Origin: Pyrocephalus nanus
Lineage: Eukaryota; Chordata; Aves; Passeriformes; Tyrannidae
DNA: 64,000 nucleotides
Assembly: GCA_038380795.1 (NCBI GenBank)
Contig: CM076263.1
Span: 6,686,709 to 6,750,708, forward strand
Direction: 5' to 3'
Below, in pieces: positions 1 to 12,789 of the stretch. Position 1 is the first letter of the stretch. Every line of letters starts with the position of its first letter. Both the position numbers and the translations under genes were made by a program. The notes beneath the pieces were generated by a model that made no database searches, was not told the DNA's origin, and saw only the letters and a program-made list of their open reading frames with translations.

Positions 1-626
1 GCTGAACAAAACTGTCCTTTTGTACACCTCTGCCATTTGTTGGCACTGAGCCGAAACATTTTGAGAGTGTGTGGAGGGGCAGCTGGCTCTTTGCTTTGTG
101 CTTTGCCTGTATAGCACCCAACACAGAGATTTTCTGACTCAAAAAGAATATTGTGAGGACATTGTAATGGTGAAAATATATAATTATGTGTTGGGTGGTA
201 GGTCATTACTGTGCTGACTGCATTTGTTCCTTAAGCAGCCTGAGAGAAGCCAGTATATCCCAATAGCTAAGAAAGGATTTGCACGCCTGGCTGCGAATCT
301 CAGTGCTTTATCTGCTCTAGTGAACCAAGCCTGCAGCTCCCTAAAATGCAGAGAAATGCAGTCACTCAGGACCTTTTCCTTTGTCACTGAGTGGCACAGT
401 CTTAGACCAGAAGGGTTTTTAAGTGCAGAAGGTGGGGACAGAGCCCAAGTCTTGCTGTTCTCTAAAATAGTGTGCTCATTAGTTCCTGTTAGTCCCTAGA
501 TCACCTTTTCTTTCTTTTTCCTTTTTTTTTTTTCTTTGAGTCAAATACTGGTGAAAATATGTTCTCTCTTACATGAATGTTTGAAGATTTTGATTATAAA
601 CATATAAATATAAGCATACTTTCCAG

Positions 627-631
<5 letters not shown>
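1..631. other. noncoding stretch, no feature recognised
   Basis: No exon, RNA gene or known repeat was recognised here. Open frames of 67 and 91 codons overlap on opposite strands around 184-499. They have no domain or family resemblance and are treated as chance. A pyrimidine-rich run lies near 506-536. Confidence 0.6.

Positions 632-661
<30 letters not shown>
632..661. repeat. (TG)n microsatellite, 15 units
   Basis: An uninterrupted TG dinucleotide run of 15 units, seen directly. Alternating purine-pyrimidine runs like this can adopt Z-DNA and usually vary in length between individuals. Confidence 0.97.
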
Positions 662-662
<1 letters not shown>

Positions 663-894
663 CTGAGAGGGAAAAAATATCCATGACTTGTAAAAAACTA
701 GTATAGCTTTATTTTTCACATGAAGTTTCAGAGTGCCATTTCCTGTCAGCTAAATATCCTGATGGAGGAACCTGCCTCCAGCCCACCAGCCCTATGGCCT
801 ATGGAGACATCCTTGCACAGTGTCAGTGGCAAGTCTGTGACACATACAGTGGAAAATGGTTCGTCCTATTTTTTTCATTTTGGCATCTTCTCAC

Positions 895-1205
895 CACTAA
901 GATGTGGGAGAATTGAAGGAAGTTCAGGCAAGAGCCACAAAAATGATGAAGGGCCTGTGAGGAATTGACTTACGAGGAAAGACTGAAAGAACCAAATATG
1001 TGTGGCTTGGCTAAGGGATGGCTGAGGAGGGGGGGAGAGGAAGGGTTTGTGATATTTATCTCCATATATTTACAAGGATGTAAATTCCAAGGCAGGAGAT
1101 GAACTGCTTATGATAGTACAAAGGGAGATTTACTAGGAGTTGTAGTAGGAAATTAAGCAAAGGAAATTTTCTGAATATCAGGAGAATTTTGGTAAGGGTG
1201 AGATA
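895..1205 (+). mobile_element. CR1 LINE 3' fragment, old, plus orientation
   Basis: The text reads like the 3' part of an amniote CR1 element. A segment resembling '...agagccacaaaaatgatgaagggcc...' is followed by 'cttacgaggaaagactgaaag', then 'gtaggaaattaagcaaagg' and 'ttttctgaatatcaggagaa'. These occur in the order expected for the C-terminal coding region and 3' UTR of CR1. The copy is diverged and truncated at both ends, and no terminal ATTCTGTG repeat remains. Boundaries are approximate. The family is assigned from remembered consensus, not alignment. Confidence 0.7.
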
Positions 1206-2280
1206 ACAAGGATAAATATTTATATAGCACTTCAATAGTAAGAAGGGGCAAATGGTGGCACAATGATCCCTGTATCCAGCATTTCAAGGTTAAAGGGAAA
1301 CATCACTTTACACCCCATATTGCTATTTGATTAAAGGCTTAGTGCAGAAAAGAGAAAGTTTTCCCTCCAATATGTGAATTGGAGATGGCTAAAATCCTTG
1401 TCTAACAATAACTGGCTGTGGTACTCTGGCTGCACAGCTTGGCCAGACTTTGACCACTTTGTGGTCAAATGTTCAATAAGCCACCTGTTGGTCATCTATG
1501 GCTAACATTTTTAAGGACAAACAGACTGGTAGAATGTTTTCATGGGCAGCTCAAGCACAAGATGTGTTTTTCTTCTTGTGGCAGGAGCTCTTATTCAGAA
1601 TAACATTGGAAAACATGACGTTTACTTGGTAAATAAACTGAACCGAGTATCTCTGCTTTCCAGCCTGCGATCAATTCACTTCACAGCTCTATATTAGTGC
1701 CTTCTGAACTTAACAGGAATTTTCTAACACCAGCCCAAGGAAAGACATCCGCGTAGTAGGGTGGTGGAAAGCCAGCACTTGAGGTCCTGGAGGCGGAAAT
1801 ACCAGAATATGCTTTTCAAGGGACAATTCCATACAAATCTGGTAAGACCAAGCAGAGTGGAAAACCCTGGTGTCTTCTGTGTCTCACATCAATTACAGTG
1901 ACTCCCATCTGATGCCCACAAAACCCACATAGGAGGCTTTCACTTGATTTTGTCAAGTCATGGGGAATCCCAAAAATCTTCCAAACTTTACTCCCTCTTC
2001 TAGAGAAAGATTTCACACGATTCAAAGCAAAAGCAGAGTGGGTCTCTCTTCTTTTTTTTTTTTTTTCCTTAATGCAGTGTTCAGTGTCTGGGACACAAAA
2101 AAGTATTGTCAGATGTGTAAATGCAAATTTAATGAGTGTGTAAAAAAATCCCTTCAAATCAATGCAAAAATATTCCACAGTGGAGTCATTTTGATTAAAA
2201 AAAAAAAAAAAAAAGAAAAGGAGGGGGGAGGAGGAGGTTGCCTGAAATAAGCAAAATTTCAAGCTAATGGGAATCTCATT
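1206..2280. other. noncoding stretch with A/T homopolymers
   Basis: This contains a T-run near 2050-2067 and an A-run at 2197-2214 followed by a GGA-rich stretch. A 155-codon minus-strand open frame (1816-2283) is partly made of Phe and Lys runs encoded by these homopolymers and is not credible as a gene. Nothing else was recognised. Confidence 0.6.
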
Positions 2281-2590
2281 CATTATTTAATCCACTCCTT
2301 ATCTGAAATGTACAAAAATTGGAATCTAATATGGCATATGTATGTTGTTGTCTTAGCAAAAAGAGAGGGGCAAAGGCCTGCAATTTCACTTAATATATTA
2401 AAACCTACTGCAGGCTTTGAGCCAGATTAATAACTCTAGCGAGCTAGAAAATCCCAATATATATTTTTTTCTAGCTCCATGCATGATGCGGCTTGATTCA
2501 TAAGCAGCTCTACCGCTGGGCTTTATTAAATACAAATAAAATATCTCTTCTGTTGCGAAAGCCCACAAGGTGACAGAAAGAGGAGAAGCA
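2281..2590. promoter_or_regulatory. candidate conserved noncoding element
   Basis: The sequence here is not decayed or repetitive. It has clustered homeodomain-like cores (GCCAGATTAATAA near 2420, CTTTATTAAATAC near 2520), 'gctctagcgagctag'-type text and CpGs kept in an AT-rich setting. This texture is typical of vertebrate developmental enhancers. No direct evidence of conservation or activity is available, and boundaries are by eye. Confidence 0.33.
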
Positions 2591-5500
2591 ACTGTCCTTG
2601 CTAGTTAAAATGTATTTTCTTTGGCTTCCTCCTCCTTAACTCAGTCCCCAAGTCCCTGGTCCCTAGAATATTTATACAGTCATAACCCTGTGCATAGAAT
2701 CCAGAGGGATAGACTGAAAGGAAAGAATTTGTTCCCGATCACTGGGGCATGCTTGTGCAAAAGACCCCACAGTATTCCTACCCTCAGGTGGACACGACTC
2801 AATTTTATGCCCACTCAGGAGAAGAGTTTAGGCAGCCCAGCATGCTTCCTTATAGTCTGGGACAGCTGCTTTGTGGCTGATTTAAGTGTGTTACCCAACA
2901 GCTTGCCGGCAGCTCCGCCACAAAACCTGGGCTGGTGCCTTGTTTGCCAGGTGGCATGTTTGAATCCCAGTCTCAGAAAGCAAGAACAGTGTCAGGGAAC
3001 TCAAAATCACCAGGCTGGTTTAAACATCATGAGACTGAAACTGGAAAGTGTATAAGAGAGACCCTATATAATTTTAAGGTTGCTTTGCACGCCTGTCCTT
3101 GTACGTGCAGTGACAGCAAAACAAAGGATTTAGGAGAAAAAAAAAGAAAATCAAAATTACATGAACAACATAGTCCTGACTATAAATTGCAACAATAGTT
3201 TGGGAAATCACTCCTTTTTCGGACAACACTAAAACACATTCTGTATGCATGGATAAGAATGCACTTAAATGTCCTGAAAAAAGAAGGATTTACTTATGTA
3301 CTTATAACCCTGCCCTAAATCTAGGGTTCTATACACACAATGGTCAAGGCCAAGTTCTTGGTGTCTGTATTGGAGTTAGTGGACAGGGTTTCCCACAGAG
3401 TCAAATTGGGTTCTGTTACAGCCCTTTGCTGTGGTATCTTATAAAGCCATTAAAAAACACACGAATATGCCTGGAGGTTAACAGTGGTGATCCCTGCATG
3501 TGACACCAGCAAAAATCTGGGAACACCAATCTTTTTCATAGAGGTAGACCTGCTGAAGTAGATACATATGAGTCAGACCCTTCTCTGGAGAGGTTAAGAT
3601 AGAAGTAGGCGAGGGAATTAGTGGACGAAGATATTACCTGTTTTGCAGTGGGAAAAGCTGGCCTGATATAGAGCAGGGGAGAGGATACCTGAAAAAGCAC
3701 TATGGAGGGAGAAGATGCCCTCTTCTTAAAGGCTTATTTAAGCCATCCCTTTATCTTTATAAAACAAACAGAAGAATAAGATCTTATTTAATTTATTCCT
3801 CTGGAGAAAATGGAGCTTTACATGTACTGGAACAGGATAAAATAACTTACTCGATGTAATTTCCCAACTATTTTTTCTTTCCTTTTTTTTTTTTTTAAAA
3901 AAATCGTAGATGACCAAAGGAGGTTGTTTTGTTTTAATTAAAGAAAGAAGAAAAACAGGGACTTAAGTTATTGCTTCAGGTTTTCTTGTATCTGGTGGTG
4001 AAAGAAGAAAGTAGTGGATTTTATTGCTGTGGCTGTTTTTAGGGTGGGAAATTAGCGCAAAGTTATTTTTGAATCTACATTAGAAACTTGATGGATTTTT
4101 CCACTCACTCCTGGCACAGATCCAAGGATTCCAGTCCTGACTGCACTGAACTGATGGAAGGGGTGTCCAAAGGGACCAAGGACAAGGGCACAGCACAGGA
4201 GGAGGGATGGTTTTCTGTCTGTGTCTGCGAGGTGTGTGTTGTGCTTCTTGTTGGGGGCTACCACGACACTGCTCTGGTGTTGCTGCAGCACCTCTGCTGT
4301 GCGGCGAGGAACAGTAGGGGAGTGGATAATCTGGAGAAATTTGAGGCTGGCATGGGCTACTCCAGTCACACTTCACAGCTGGGCCAGTCCTCAGGACTGT
4401 TGTTGCTGTTGGCCTGCGATAGTGCACACTGCCATGGGCGCAGGAGGCATGATTTGAAGGTAAAAGACCTGGACTACTAAGTGCTTACCACATGCAAAAT
4501 GAAAAGATGGTCCTTGACCTGAACTGCTCGGAGATGTGAACGCCTGAGAGAGGCCACAGCAAACAGATGGAGGGAGAGCAAGGTAATATAGAGCGGATTA
4601 TGATTTGGTTGGGAAGTTGCAGTGATAGCACACTGGCTGCCTCGTGGGTGTTGAGTGGTTTGGAAGTGTCACTGTAAAGGTGAGTTTCAAGGAGGGATGA
4701 CGAGGCGGACTCTGTAGTAGATGCCTCTGATGTTGGCAGGACTTTCACATCCCTGGTACACAAAGGTCTCTGGACAGTAGAAACAGCTGACATAGCTTTG
4801 GGGTTAAGCCAACACTATCATGCTGTTAGGATGTTTATCTGAACCAACCGTCGCAAAAGGCTCTCCCATGCCTACCTCAGTATTAGGGACTCAGAGGATT
4901 TTGAGGACAGAGCACATGATTTATCCTGACCTTCTGGATGTAATAGAGGCCACGGGATTACAGTGATTCCTGCACCAGGCCCCAGTCACTTGGGCTGAAT
5001 CACGTCCGCTCTCAGGCATGCAAACCTAAAGAAGAGCCTTGAAGGGAGATGATCTCTTACTTTTATAGGGCCTGTGTACATGTTTGCACAGCATGTGAAA
5101 TACAGTAAACATATATTTATGTGGGCTTTTTTTGTGGGTTTTTTTTGGTGGGGTTTTTTTGGATTGTTAAATGGGTTTAGGGGACTTTCTGAAAAGCTCA
5201 GGGGTTCTGAGCACAATTGTGTACTGCAGAGGCAGCAACTGTAGGCTAATTTGAAAAATTCACGCTGGACACTGGGTTGAGATGTGCCCTTTAAATGATG
5301 GTCAGTGACCCAGGAAGAATTTCCTGAGTGCAAGAGGACCTCAGCGGAATTGTTTCATGTCTGCAACTGTATGGCTAAGCAGTTTAAATGGAAATAGTAC
5401 TAAGGGTATATTGTTTTCCTTTGGCTTGCATTTAATGTGCTTATCCTGTACTTCAAATGCTCATGATTTTACATGAACTTTAGTTTAACAGAAACATTTA

Positions 5501-6394
5501 CAAACTTTAAAAATATTTAAGAAATATTACAAATACTTATTTTAATTTTTTTATAGTTTTTTTCCCATTTTTTTCCCCCAAATGCCCTGTTATTTCTTCT
5601 TTTTTCATTTCCCTTATATAGTCCTCCACATTTAAAGGGTCCACAGATAATAAAGTTGGCTGTGAACTTGAGCAATGAGATTTTAGCTAAAGGAATAGGA
5701 TTCAGGAGAGGTTTTTTTCCTGTGCCACAATATTGCTTTAGAACCCTGATGGGACATGAGAACTTTATGAAAAGGAGGAGTTAGGGAGAGGGGAAGTATT
5801 TGGGTTCACAAATTCATTATTTGTCTTGTTGGCTATATGCTAGTGAATTGGGGGGGAACGAGTTTTCTTCTGGGAACAGTGTTGAACACAACAGAGTCCT
5901 GATCATTTGCTGACACTGTAAATGGAAGTGGAAAATAAAAAAAAATTACTATAAATTATAGGAAAATTTAAATTATCCCCAGAAATGATGGTGCTCATCC
6001 ATTACAACCCCTTTTCTCTGTTGAGATCATGTCTGACTACTTTGTAAGCTCTGAGTATACAGTCCAAAACCACAGTTTCAGGCCCTGCTAAGAAATTGTG
6101 TTAGCACTAGGACAGAAAATTGATTAGTCCGTTTTCTCTGTTCCAACTTAAGAGAAGAGTGAAGCAGTAAATAGCGTTAATGCTGAAAAGTGAATTAGAT
6201 TTCTAACACTGTTTCTGCTTTAATAGTTTTTTCCATTTGCTAATAGCCCAGATAATAGCAACTGCCCTTCAATAACATGTGTTGTTTTGTTTGTATCTTT
6301 CTTCTGACAGCATCTTTTTAAAACAACATGTTACAGCTCATTCATGAAATAGTTATCAATTCTGTCCTTGTTTGTTTCTCCAGGCAAGCTAAGT
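2591..6394. other. noncoding stretch, no gene recognised
   Basis: This contains a T-run then A-run near 3885-3903 and a G/T-rich tract at 5127-5162. A locally GC-richer part at about 4080-4480 carries overlapping open frames of 105, 115 and 130 codons on both strands. A possible splice-donor-like AAGGTAAAAG lies at about 4457. None resembles a protein family, so the frames are taken as chance products of local composition. An unannotated noncoding RNA exon cannot be excluded. Confidence 0.55.
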
Positions 6395-6715
6395 ACGTCC
6401 TTGTTAACACTGGCTGTCGGGCATTGTGTACCTGCAGGCTGTGCTTAGCTCCCGCCTTTTAACGCTCTCTCAGTCAATTAAAATTGCAGATACAAATTTC
6501 AGGTGCTTTGGAATAGGGCTTTCAAATCCAAATGCCGATTTCACACTTTGTTGGGAAGCACAGCCTGCACAGACGTCCCTTGAACGCCAAAGATGCTGAG
6601 CCAGATTGGAGTCCGAGGTCTCCAAGCAGGATTGTTTTGGTATCACCTTTTCCAAAGCTGCTATCTTATTTATCTCAAATTCCTCTTTAAATATACTTTT
6701 ACCATACATGCTGTA
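6395..6715. promoter_or_regulatory. candidate conserved noncoding element
   Basis: A coherent, non-repetitive block with several retained CpGs (ctcccgcc, aacgctc, gccgattt, gacgtccc, aacgcca, gtccgag) in an otherwise CpG-poor region. It also carries homeodomain-like CAATTAAAATTG at about 6474-6485. Retained CpGs and AT-rich cores suggest selective constraint. Function is unknown and the call is inference. Confidence 0.33.
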
Positions 6716-7189
6716 CTTGTCAATTCTAGTTTTCTTATCTCCTCATTGCTGTATCTAAACACTTTCCAATAGCGTCTAAACCAGAAGGGCTATTATGTCA
6801 CCTGTAGCTAATATTCTCTATCACGATCTCCTAACAGAGCAAGTGGGGTGGTGTTCTAGCAGTGTTTCTTTTGTCTCTTTTGCAATCCATGTGCTGCTCC
6901 ATGTGACCATTTGAGAGAGCAGGTTAAATTTGTTCTAAGAAATTGAATGTGTCCAGAGTGCTCCTTTGTTCCAGTGTTTGTTCTGAAATACTATATTTGT
7001 CTTGAAAATTATGGTTCCTAGTTAAGTATCACATATGGAGAAAAAGTCTGTTGAGCTTTCAGAGCCTGTCAAATACAGTCCATAATATACAGCATTAGGA
7101 CTTTTCCACATGCATAGTCTGTGCCTTTGAGGTGTTTCCCACGTGTCCTTTGATGATTAAGTGACAATTTGTGATTTGGTATTGCCTAG

Positions 7190-7400
7190 CAAGCTCCTTT
7201 TCTTTCATTGTGCCAGATTTCGCAGCCGACCCCATTCTGCTTTATCCAAGCATTTCAATGACTAAATTATTAGGAAACTAGGGCAGAGACCATTTACTTT
7301 GGGGTGTCTATTCAGTAGTTTTCCCAAGTATTTAATCTCAGATTGGTGACTGTAAAGCTACAGTAATTTGTAATTGCAATTACTGAGTGGTGACAGTTAA
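7190..7400. promoter_or_regulatory. candidate enhancer with palindromic homeodomain dimer site
   Basis: The block contains the perfect 14-bp palindrome GTAATTGCAATTAC at 7370-7383. This holds TAAT-TGCA-ATTA, the spacing known as a P4 site for paired-type homeodomain dimers. Another TAATTT core lies just upstream (about 7364), and further TAAT/ATTA cores lie between 7260 and 7340. The palindrome is seen directly. The enhancer role is inferred. Confidence 0.35.
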
Positions 7401-10129
7401 ATGGTATGTAATAAGAGCCTTTTAGCTACATACTGAGTTTTATCCTAGTTTATCACTGACATTTCATTCAAAGAAAAAATCTCATAAAGTTTAAGTTTTG
7501 TAGATATAGTCAGACAGACCAGATATGTTTGCAGAGGAGAGCTACTCACTTGGTTCTGTCACACTACGGTTGGTAAAATACATGTTTAATTATAAAACAT
7601 TTTCTTAATGTATTTGATAGTTAAAATACCTATGGTGGGTTTTTTGTGTTTTGAGGGATTTTTTGTTTGATTTGGTTTGGTTGGGGTTTTTTAACTTGGA
7701 ATTATTATTTATTTAGATCTCAGAATATACGTCTGGCTTCTTTGTTAAATGACATATCCTAGTTTGAATTTGTACCTTAGAAAAAAAAATTAAACTAATT
7801 AAATTGGCATGGAAGAATTATTTGATTAGTGTGTCCTCAAATCCATTTAAATAGCCAAATTCCTTGTTCTGCAACAGTGTGCAAAGCCTGCACCTAATCC
7901 CTAGGTGGGAGAACTCACAATTATCAAGGTGGAAAAGATCCCTTGCCATGTATCCCTGGGAAGCACTCCCCTCCCCGTGGCAGTAATGATCACATTTGTG
8001 ATCACAGTTGTGATTGCTCTGCATTTTGTAAGACTGGCTAACACTCCCAGCACACACAACTCTCACTTAGCAGATGCTTTGACTTTCTGGTACTTTTACC
8101 CTTTTCAGGTTTGTACTTTTTCCTTTGATTGAAACTTTTCGGAGCTGGGAAGAAAAGGCTGCTGCTGCTGCAGGGATGCCTGATTCCCCTTTCCCCAAAT
8201 GAGCCATCCATCCCTTCCATGTTCTGCAGGGAAGCGAGTAGAGCTTGGCAAGAAGATGAGCATGGGAAAAAGTTTCTGGAGTGCAAGTGGGATGTTTGAT
8301 AAATTACTGGCCAGTGTATTATTTGTTGTACTGTGATTGTGATTAGTCCAGACATCACCTTGTTTTTTTCTGAGGTTATTTCTTTGAGATTAAGCAAAGC
8401 ATAATAGTGTGATGGAGTTGAAGTTTATAAGGAAAGAGGTTAGAACATTCATTAAACTTTTCTCTATTTATCTCGCTCTTCTTGCAAGACAATTTCTTTT
8501 AAAGCCAAAGCCAGATACTTGAATGAAAAATGACCCATCTCCTTAGCTTTCCTATCTACCACTTTTCATGAAAATTGACCTCTCCATTAGATCAACTAAT
8601 CAGTGGAGCATAACCGAGGTTTAATGGCCGTCAAAGGGAAAACCAATTTAGTTTCAGCTGCTTTGACAGGAGTGCATCTGCAGGACTTTGAGCAGACTGA
8701 TCAGATGGGGGGATTTTTTCTGGTTGTTGTGGTTCAAGTCTTTGCTGAATCTCAAGTAAAGATCTCTCACAACTGTCCCTTTACTTTGTCCTAAGTTACT
8801 GGATGTTTCCCAAGAGGTACTGCTTGAGCCTGGATTTACATGTATGCATGAGAATTATCATGTATGGATAAGGGATGTAGCCTTTCTTCAGACCACAGAA
8901 AGTCCTGCATTTCTTTTCAAATGCCAAAGAGGCATCAGCAACAGTAATGAAACAACTTTCTCAAGGTATTGAAAGTATCGTCTTATGTATACATAAACCA
9001 TTTCTATCACAGAGTAAATTCTAGAGTTAAATAAAGGCGTTTCACATGTGGCAATTAAAGTACATGTTATTTATTTATTTATTTAGCTAGCTCTATGTCA
9101 TAGTTCCTCCATATGAAACTGATCTTTGCTAATAGGATCCAGCCTTGGCTGTATGTGAGAGCTGCAGTAATATGATAGGGGGAGGTGGTGGCTGGTTGTT
9201 TTGCTTCTTTTTTGGGTAGAGTAGAGTTAATACTTACATGTGGACCCAAGAAAAAGATTTGAGAACCTCAAGACTAGTAACACGTGGGTAGATCCAACTG
9301 ATTGGGATTGCGTTTTCCTATGGGGTTTTGTTCAGCATCTGTCATGAGTAAGCTGAATATACCCTAAACTATATCTCCACACCCCTGTAAGGTTTCAGTG
9401 CAAAGTACTTAATTTGCATTAGCCTCAATTTGTAAGAATTCCTGCTTGGTTTTCTTTCCTCTTTTCTCTTTCTACTGTAGCATCTCCTTCGACTTACAAA
9501 TGTATTCTTCAGCTTCATTGGCCTTGAGACAGGGTACAGGCTAAAAACTAAAAAATGAAGTTTTTATAATTCATTTGAGACCCAGAGTAAACATGTTTCC
9601 CATTCTTGTTCCAGGGATATTTGTGTCTCTCTAGACTCTGATCTAGTGGAACTCATTGCTATATGAGTACAGTCAATGAGAATAATTTTTATAGGCTTTA
9701 AGCACAGAAAAGAAGAGAAAAATGCATGTAAAAACTAGTAAATAGGAGGGAAAAAAAAGAAACATATTAAGACAGAGTAATGCAAAGCTTTCAAAAGCAT
9801 GAATTAAACCAACCTTTCAATGATTAGGCATTAGGATGAAAGTTTCCATGGGAACATATTATCTCATCAGTCTCTACTTCAGTGTTCCTTGTGTCCTCGA
9901 TTGAAACAGCTGGAACTAGCTAAATTATGCCATTTTGTTTGTTCTCTATTGTATGAAACTTTTTTCTTTCTATGTTTCAACTGCAATACCAAAAAGTCAG
10001 TGTCTCTTTTTCTTCTCCTCCTTCTTTCTTGGCCAATGAATCTTTAATTATTTATACAAGTGGAATATCTCCAAATGAAGTGAGGGAGAGAAAAAGGAAG
10101 GGAGTAAAATGGAGAGAAATTGTTTTAGC
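7401..10129. other. noncoding stretch, no gene recognised
   Basis: Mostly unremarkable AT-rich DNA. It includes a G/T-rich tract at 7634-7692 and a short TTTA repeat at about 9067-9085. The largest open frame (119 codons, minus strand, 8038-8397) has no recognisable motif. Confidence 0.6.
7634..7692 (+). repeat. G/T-rich low-complexity tract
   Basis: The plus strand here is almost only G and T, with runs such as 'gatttggtttggttgggg'. It belongs to the same strand-asymmetric type as the tracts at 5127-5162 and 50221-50306. Confidence 0.8.
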
Positions 10130-10570
10130 TTTGCTGGTGTGGAGCTGATCCCAGTCTTGAAATAAATATCAGCCTTTTTGGACTTGATTATTTACCAGTT
10201 AGGAGAAAGAAAAAAAAAATAAAAAAGAAGAGAAAAATCATGAACCTCTGATAAATAATTCAGGCTCCTCCATCTGTGAAAATGTTAGATTTGGCCTAAT
10301 TTTTCTTATAAACAAAGACCATCATCTGCTCCAGAAAATAAAATCTGCAGAATTCAGGTTCTGAAGGGGCATTTTTTCCCTGCCAAGATCTGATATATTT
10401 TTCCCCACACACATGCAATTAAAAAGCCAAACCAGGAAATTATAACAGAAAATCAGGCAAGCTATCTTTCATTCCTGTTCTGGTAAAATGTCAGTCGCTT
10501 GGGGCTGTGTTGTTGAAACACAGGTCAACAAGAAAGGAGTTGTTCAGCTTTGCCAGGTTCTGCTATTTAG
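10130..10570. promoter_or_regulatory. candidate conserved noncoding element
   Basis: Non-repetitive block (apart from an A-rich run at 10208-10235) with many AT-rich cores such as GATTATTTACC, GATAAATAATTC, TATAAACAAAG (forkhead-like) and GCAATTAAAAAG. This composition resembles developmental enhancers. No conservation test was possible. Confidence 0.3.
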
Positions 10571-12789
10571 TGCCTAAATCCCTTTGGCAGCATATGTTAG
10601 ATACCTGATGCTGGTCTGGGAAGGAGAATTCATCGTGAAGGTCTGAGATGGAGCTTGAAGAAGGACAAGTAGCTCCACTTTATCCTGTATCCCGTGTTGC
10701 CCAGAATGGACATCCCTTTCAAATTTAAAATCCTTATGATGAAGCATTTTAGTTATTTTGCCTCTCCCAGGATTTTGTTGTTGTTGTTGTTGTTTAGAAC
10801 AGTAGAGAGATGCCTGGGTGTAAGTATATGCTATTATTTGCAGGTCACCTGAAATTAATGAATTCATAGAGACCAGCTGCAGCATTGAGTAGTTTCTGTG
10901 ACAGAGGTTTCAGGTGGGAAAGAGCTGAGGATTAGGACAACCTGAGGTTCAGGAACCTCATCATGAGTCAATTCATAACTAAGAAATGGCTGAAGTCTCA
11001 TCTTCTGTCTCTTACATCCAGCATAGAAGTTGGAGTGCAACGGCATGCAGCTTACTTTCCCATGTTTCAAGAGATCTGTGTGCTCAAGGGTAGTAAATTC
11101 CAGGGGAATGGCCAGTAGGAAGCTGAGCTGGGAATGGAAGGAAGGTGTGCCAGGCTGCAGACCTGGATATATAGTCTAGGAAATAGTGTTGGGATCTAAA
11201 TCTGTAGTCCTCAGAAGGACAGGGAAGTTGCAAGGAAGGGAGCCTTGATCCACTGCTTAGGAAAATGCAGCAAGAAAAAATAGGTGAGGAAACTCTGACA
11301 ATGGGTAGAAAATGCAGTGTGATGCTAGTAAACATATCAACCCCATGGCAAATCCTTCATTACATTTGGCTTCTTCCTGTGATTTCACAGAGGTTTGGGG
11401 GGGGGGGTTGCGAAAAAAACTGCACCAAGCCAAATTTGATCACAGCTTGTTTGGCAATTACTGTATTCATGTATGCATGAAATTTCTGATGGGAACATCT
11501 CAAGGAGAGTTTGTGGCTAAATTGTCATCATTTCTCTCCTAAAACTCTAAAAATGTTAATGAGGGTTGGTGTAAAACCTTATAAGTTCAAAATTAGATTA
11601 GTCCAATAGAAGTGACCCGAAAGTGAGGTCTCTGACAAACAAACCAGAAAGCTCATGAGAGAAGAATGTCAGTTTTCCCTTAAGAGTGGCAGTGGTGAGC
11701 TCAGCTTTGCAACATCAGAATCACACCTAGCTCTCTAGCTCTATCAGATGTGTGGGATATTTATCTACCTGCCACACATACACATGTTTCTACTTAATAG
11801 TAAACATAAGTGATATAGAGGAAGAATCCATCATAAAGTGTTTAGAGAAAAGAGAAAAAGAAAGAAAACCAAAACCAATAGGCTTTAGTTTCTTTTCTGG
11901 ATTCAAACCTAAACAGAAATAAATAAAAGTCAGAAAAGACATAAAAGACATAAATAAAATGTCCAGATTGGTGGACAGAGCTCAAAAGCTGTGCTGAGCA
12001 GTGACTTTACTTTAGAAGGAAAAAAAAAAAAAAAGTTACCATTTCTGATATATTTTTGATGCCTTTATGAAGTGGCATTTCCAGTACTGAGTGGAGACAA
12101 AAGGTGATATCCAAAGGTCAGGCTGCTGAGGTCAGATGGAGTAAAGTGGTTGTGGCTGAACATCAGGACAGAAGACATATGAAAGTCCTGGTGCTCATGC
12201 GAAGGAGCAACAGGCAGGGCTGAGGTGGACAAAGAGAAGCCAAGAAGTGGAGATAAGGATAAGCAGGATTATTTGGTGGTGTCATCCAGGCCTGCAGTTT
12301 CCACAGCTTTCCCTAGACAGCAGGTTAGCCTCTGCACTCCCTTCCTGCCCCGTGGAGGTGCAGTGAGCCCTGTCTGAAGCTGCTGTACCATGAGAGGAAA
12401 GTGTTTATATCACGTGGGTTAGAGCAACAAACCTGATTGAATTCCCCAAAGGGAACTGCACTTTCTGAGGCTTTCAGTGATCTGTTGAGAACATATTTTT
12501 TCCTATTCTCTTTCCTTCCAATATTCCTCACAATCTGAACAGCATTTTAAAAAGCCTTGTGCAGGCTGCAAAGGCTTTCCTCAGGGTGTTCCTTCCACCA
12601 GAGCAGAGCAGCCACTACACTTGTTTCTCTGATAGGGTGAGAGGATTGGATGGAGACCTGCCTTTCCCCTTCCCTTGCCGAGCCAGACCCAGTCGTGCAG
12701 GGAAGAAAGAAAATGAAACTCGCTTTTGGGATCAGGGGAGCAAGATGGGAATAACTCCTCTTCACAGTTATTTCCAGCCTGAGATTAGC
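10571..12789. other. noncoding stretch, no gene recognised
   Basis: This contains a short (TTG)n run at about 10777-10794, a G-run at about 11397-11407 and an A-run at about 12019-12034. Overlapping open frames of up to 103 codons lie on both strands and show no family resemblance. Confidence 0.6.

Noticed and set aside
1816..2283. 155-codon minus-strand open frame
   Set aside because: It is stretched by poly-A/T runs that encode Phe and Lys strings. It has no domain, and an overlapping plus-strand frame is equally long-winded.
4052..4480. Overlapping 105-130 codon frames in a GC-richer patch
   Set aside because: Frames on both strands and several phases are explained by fewer stop codons in GC-richer DNA. 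No family resemblance.
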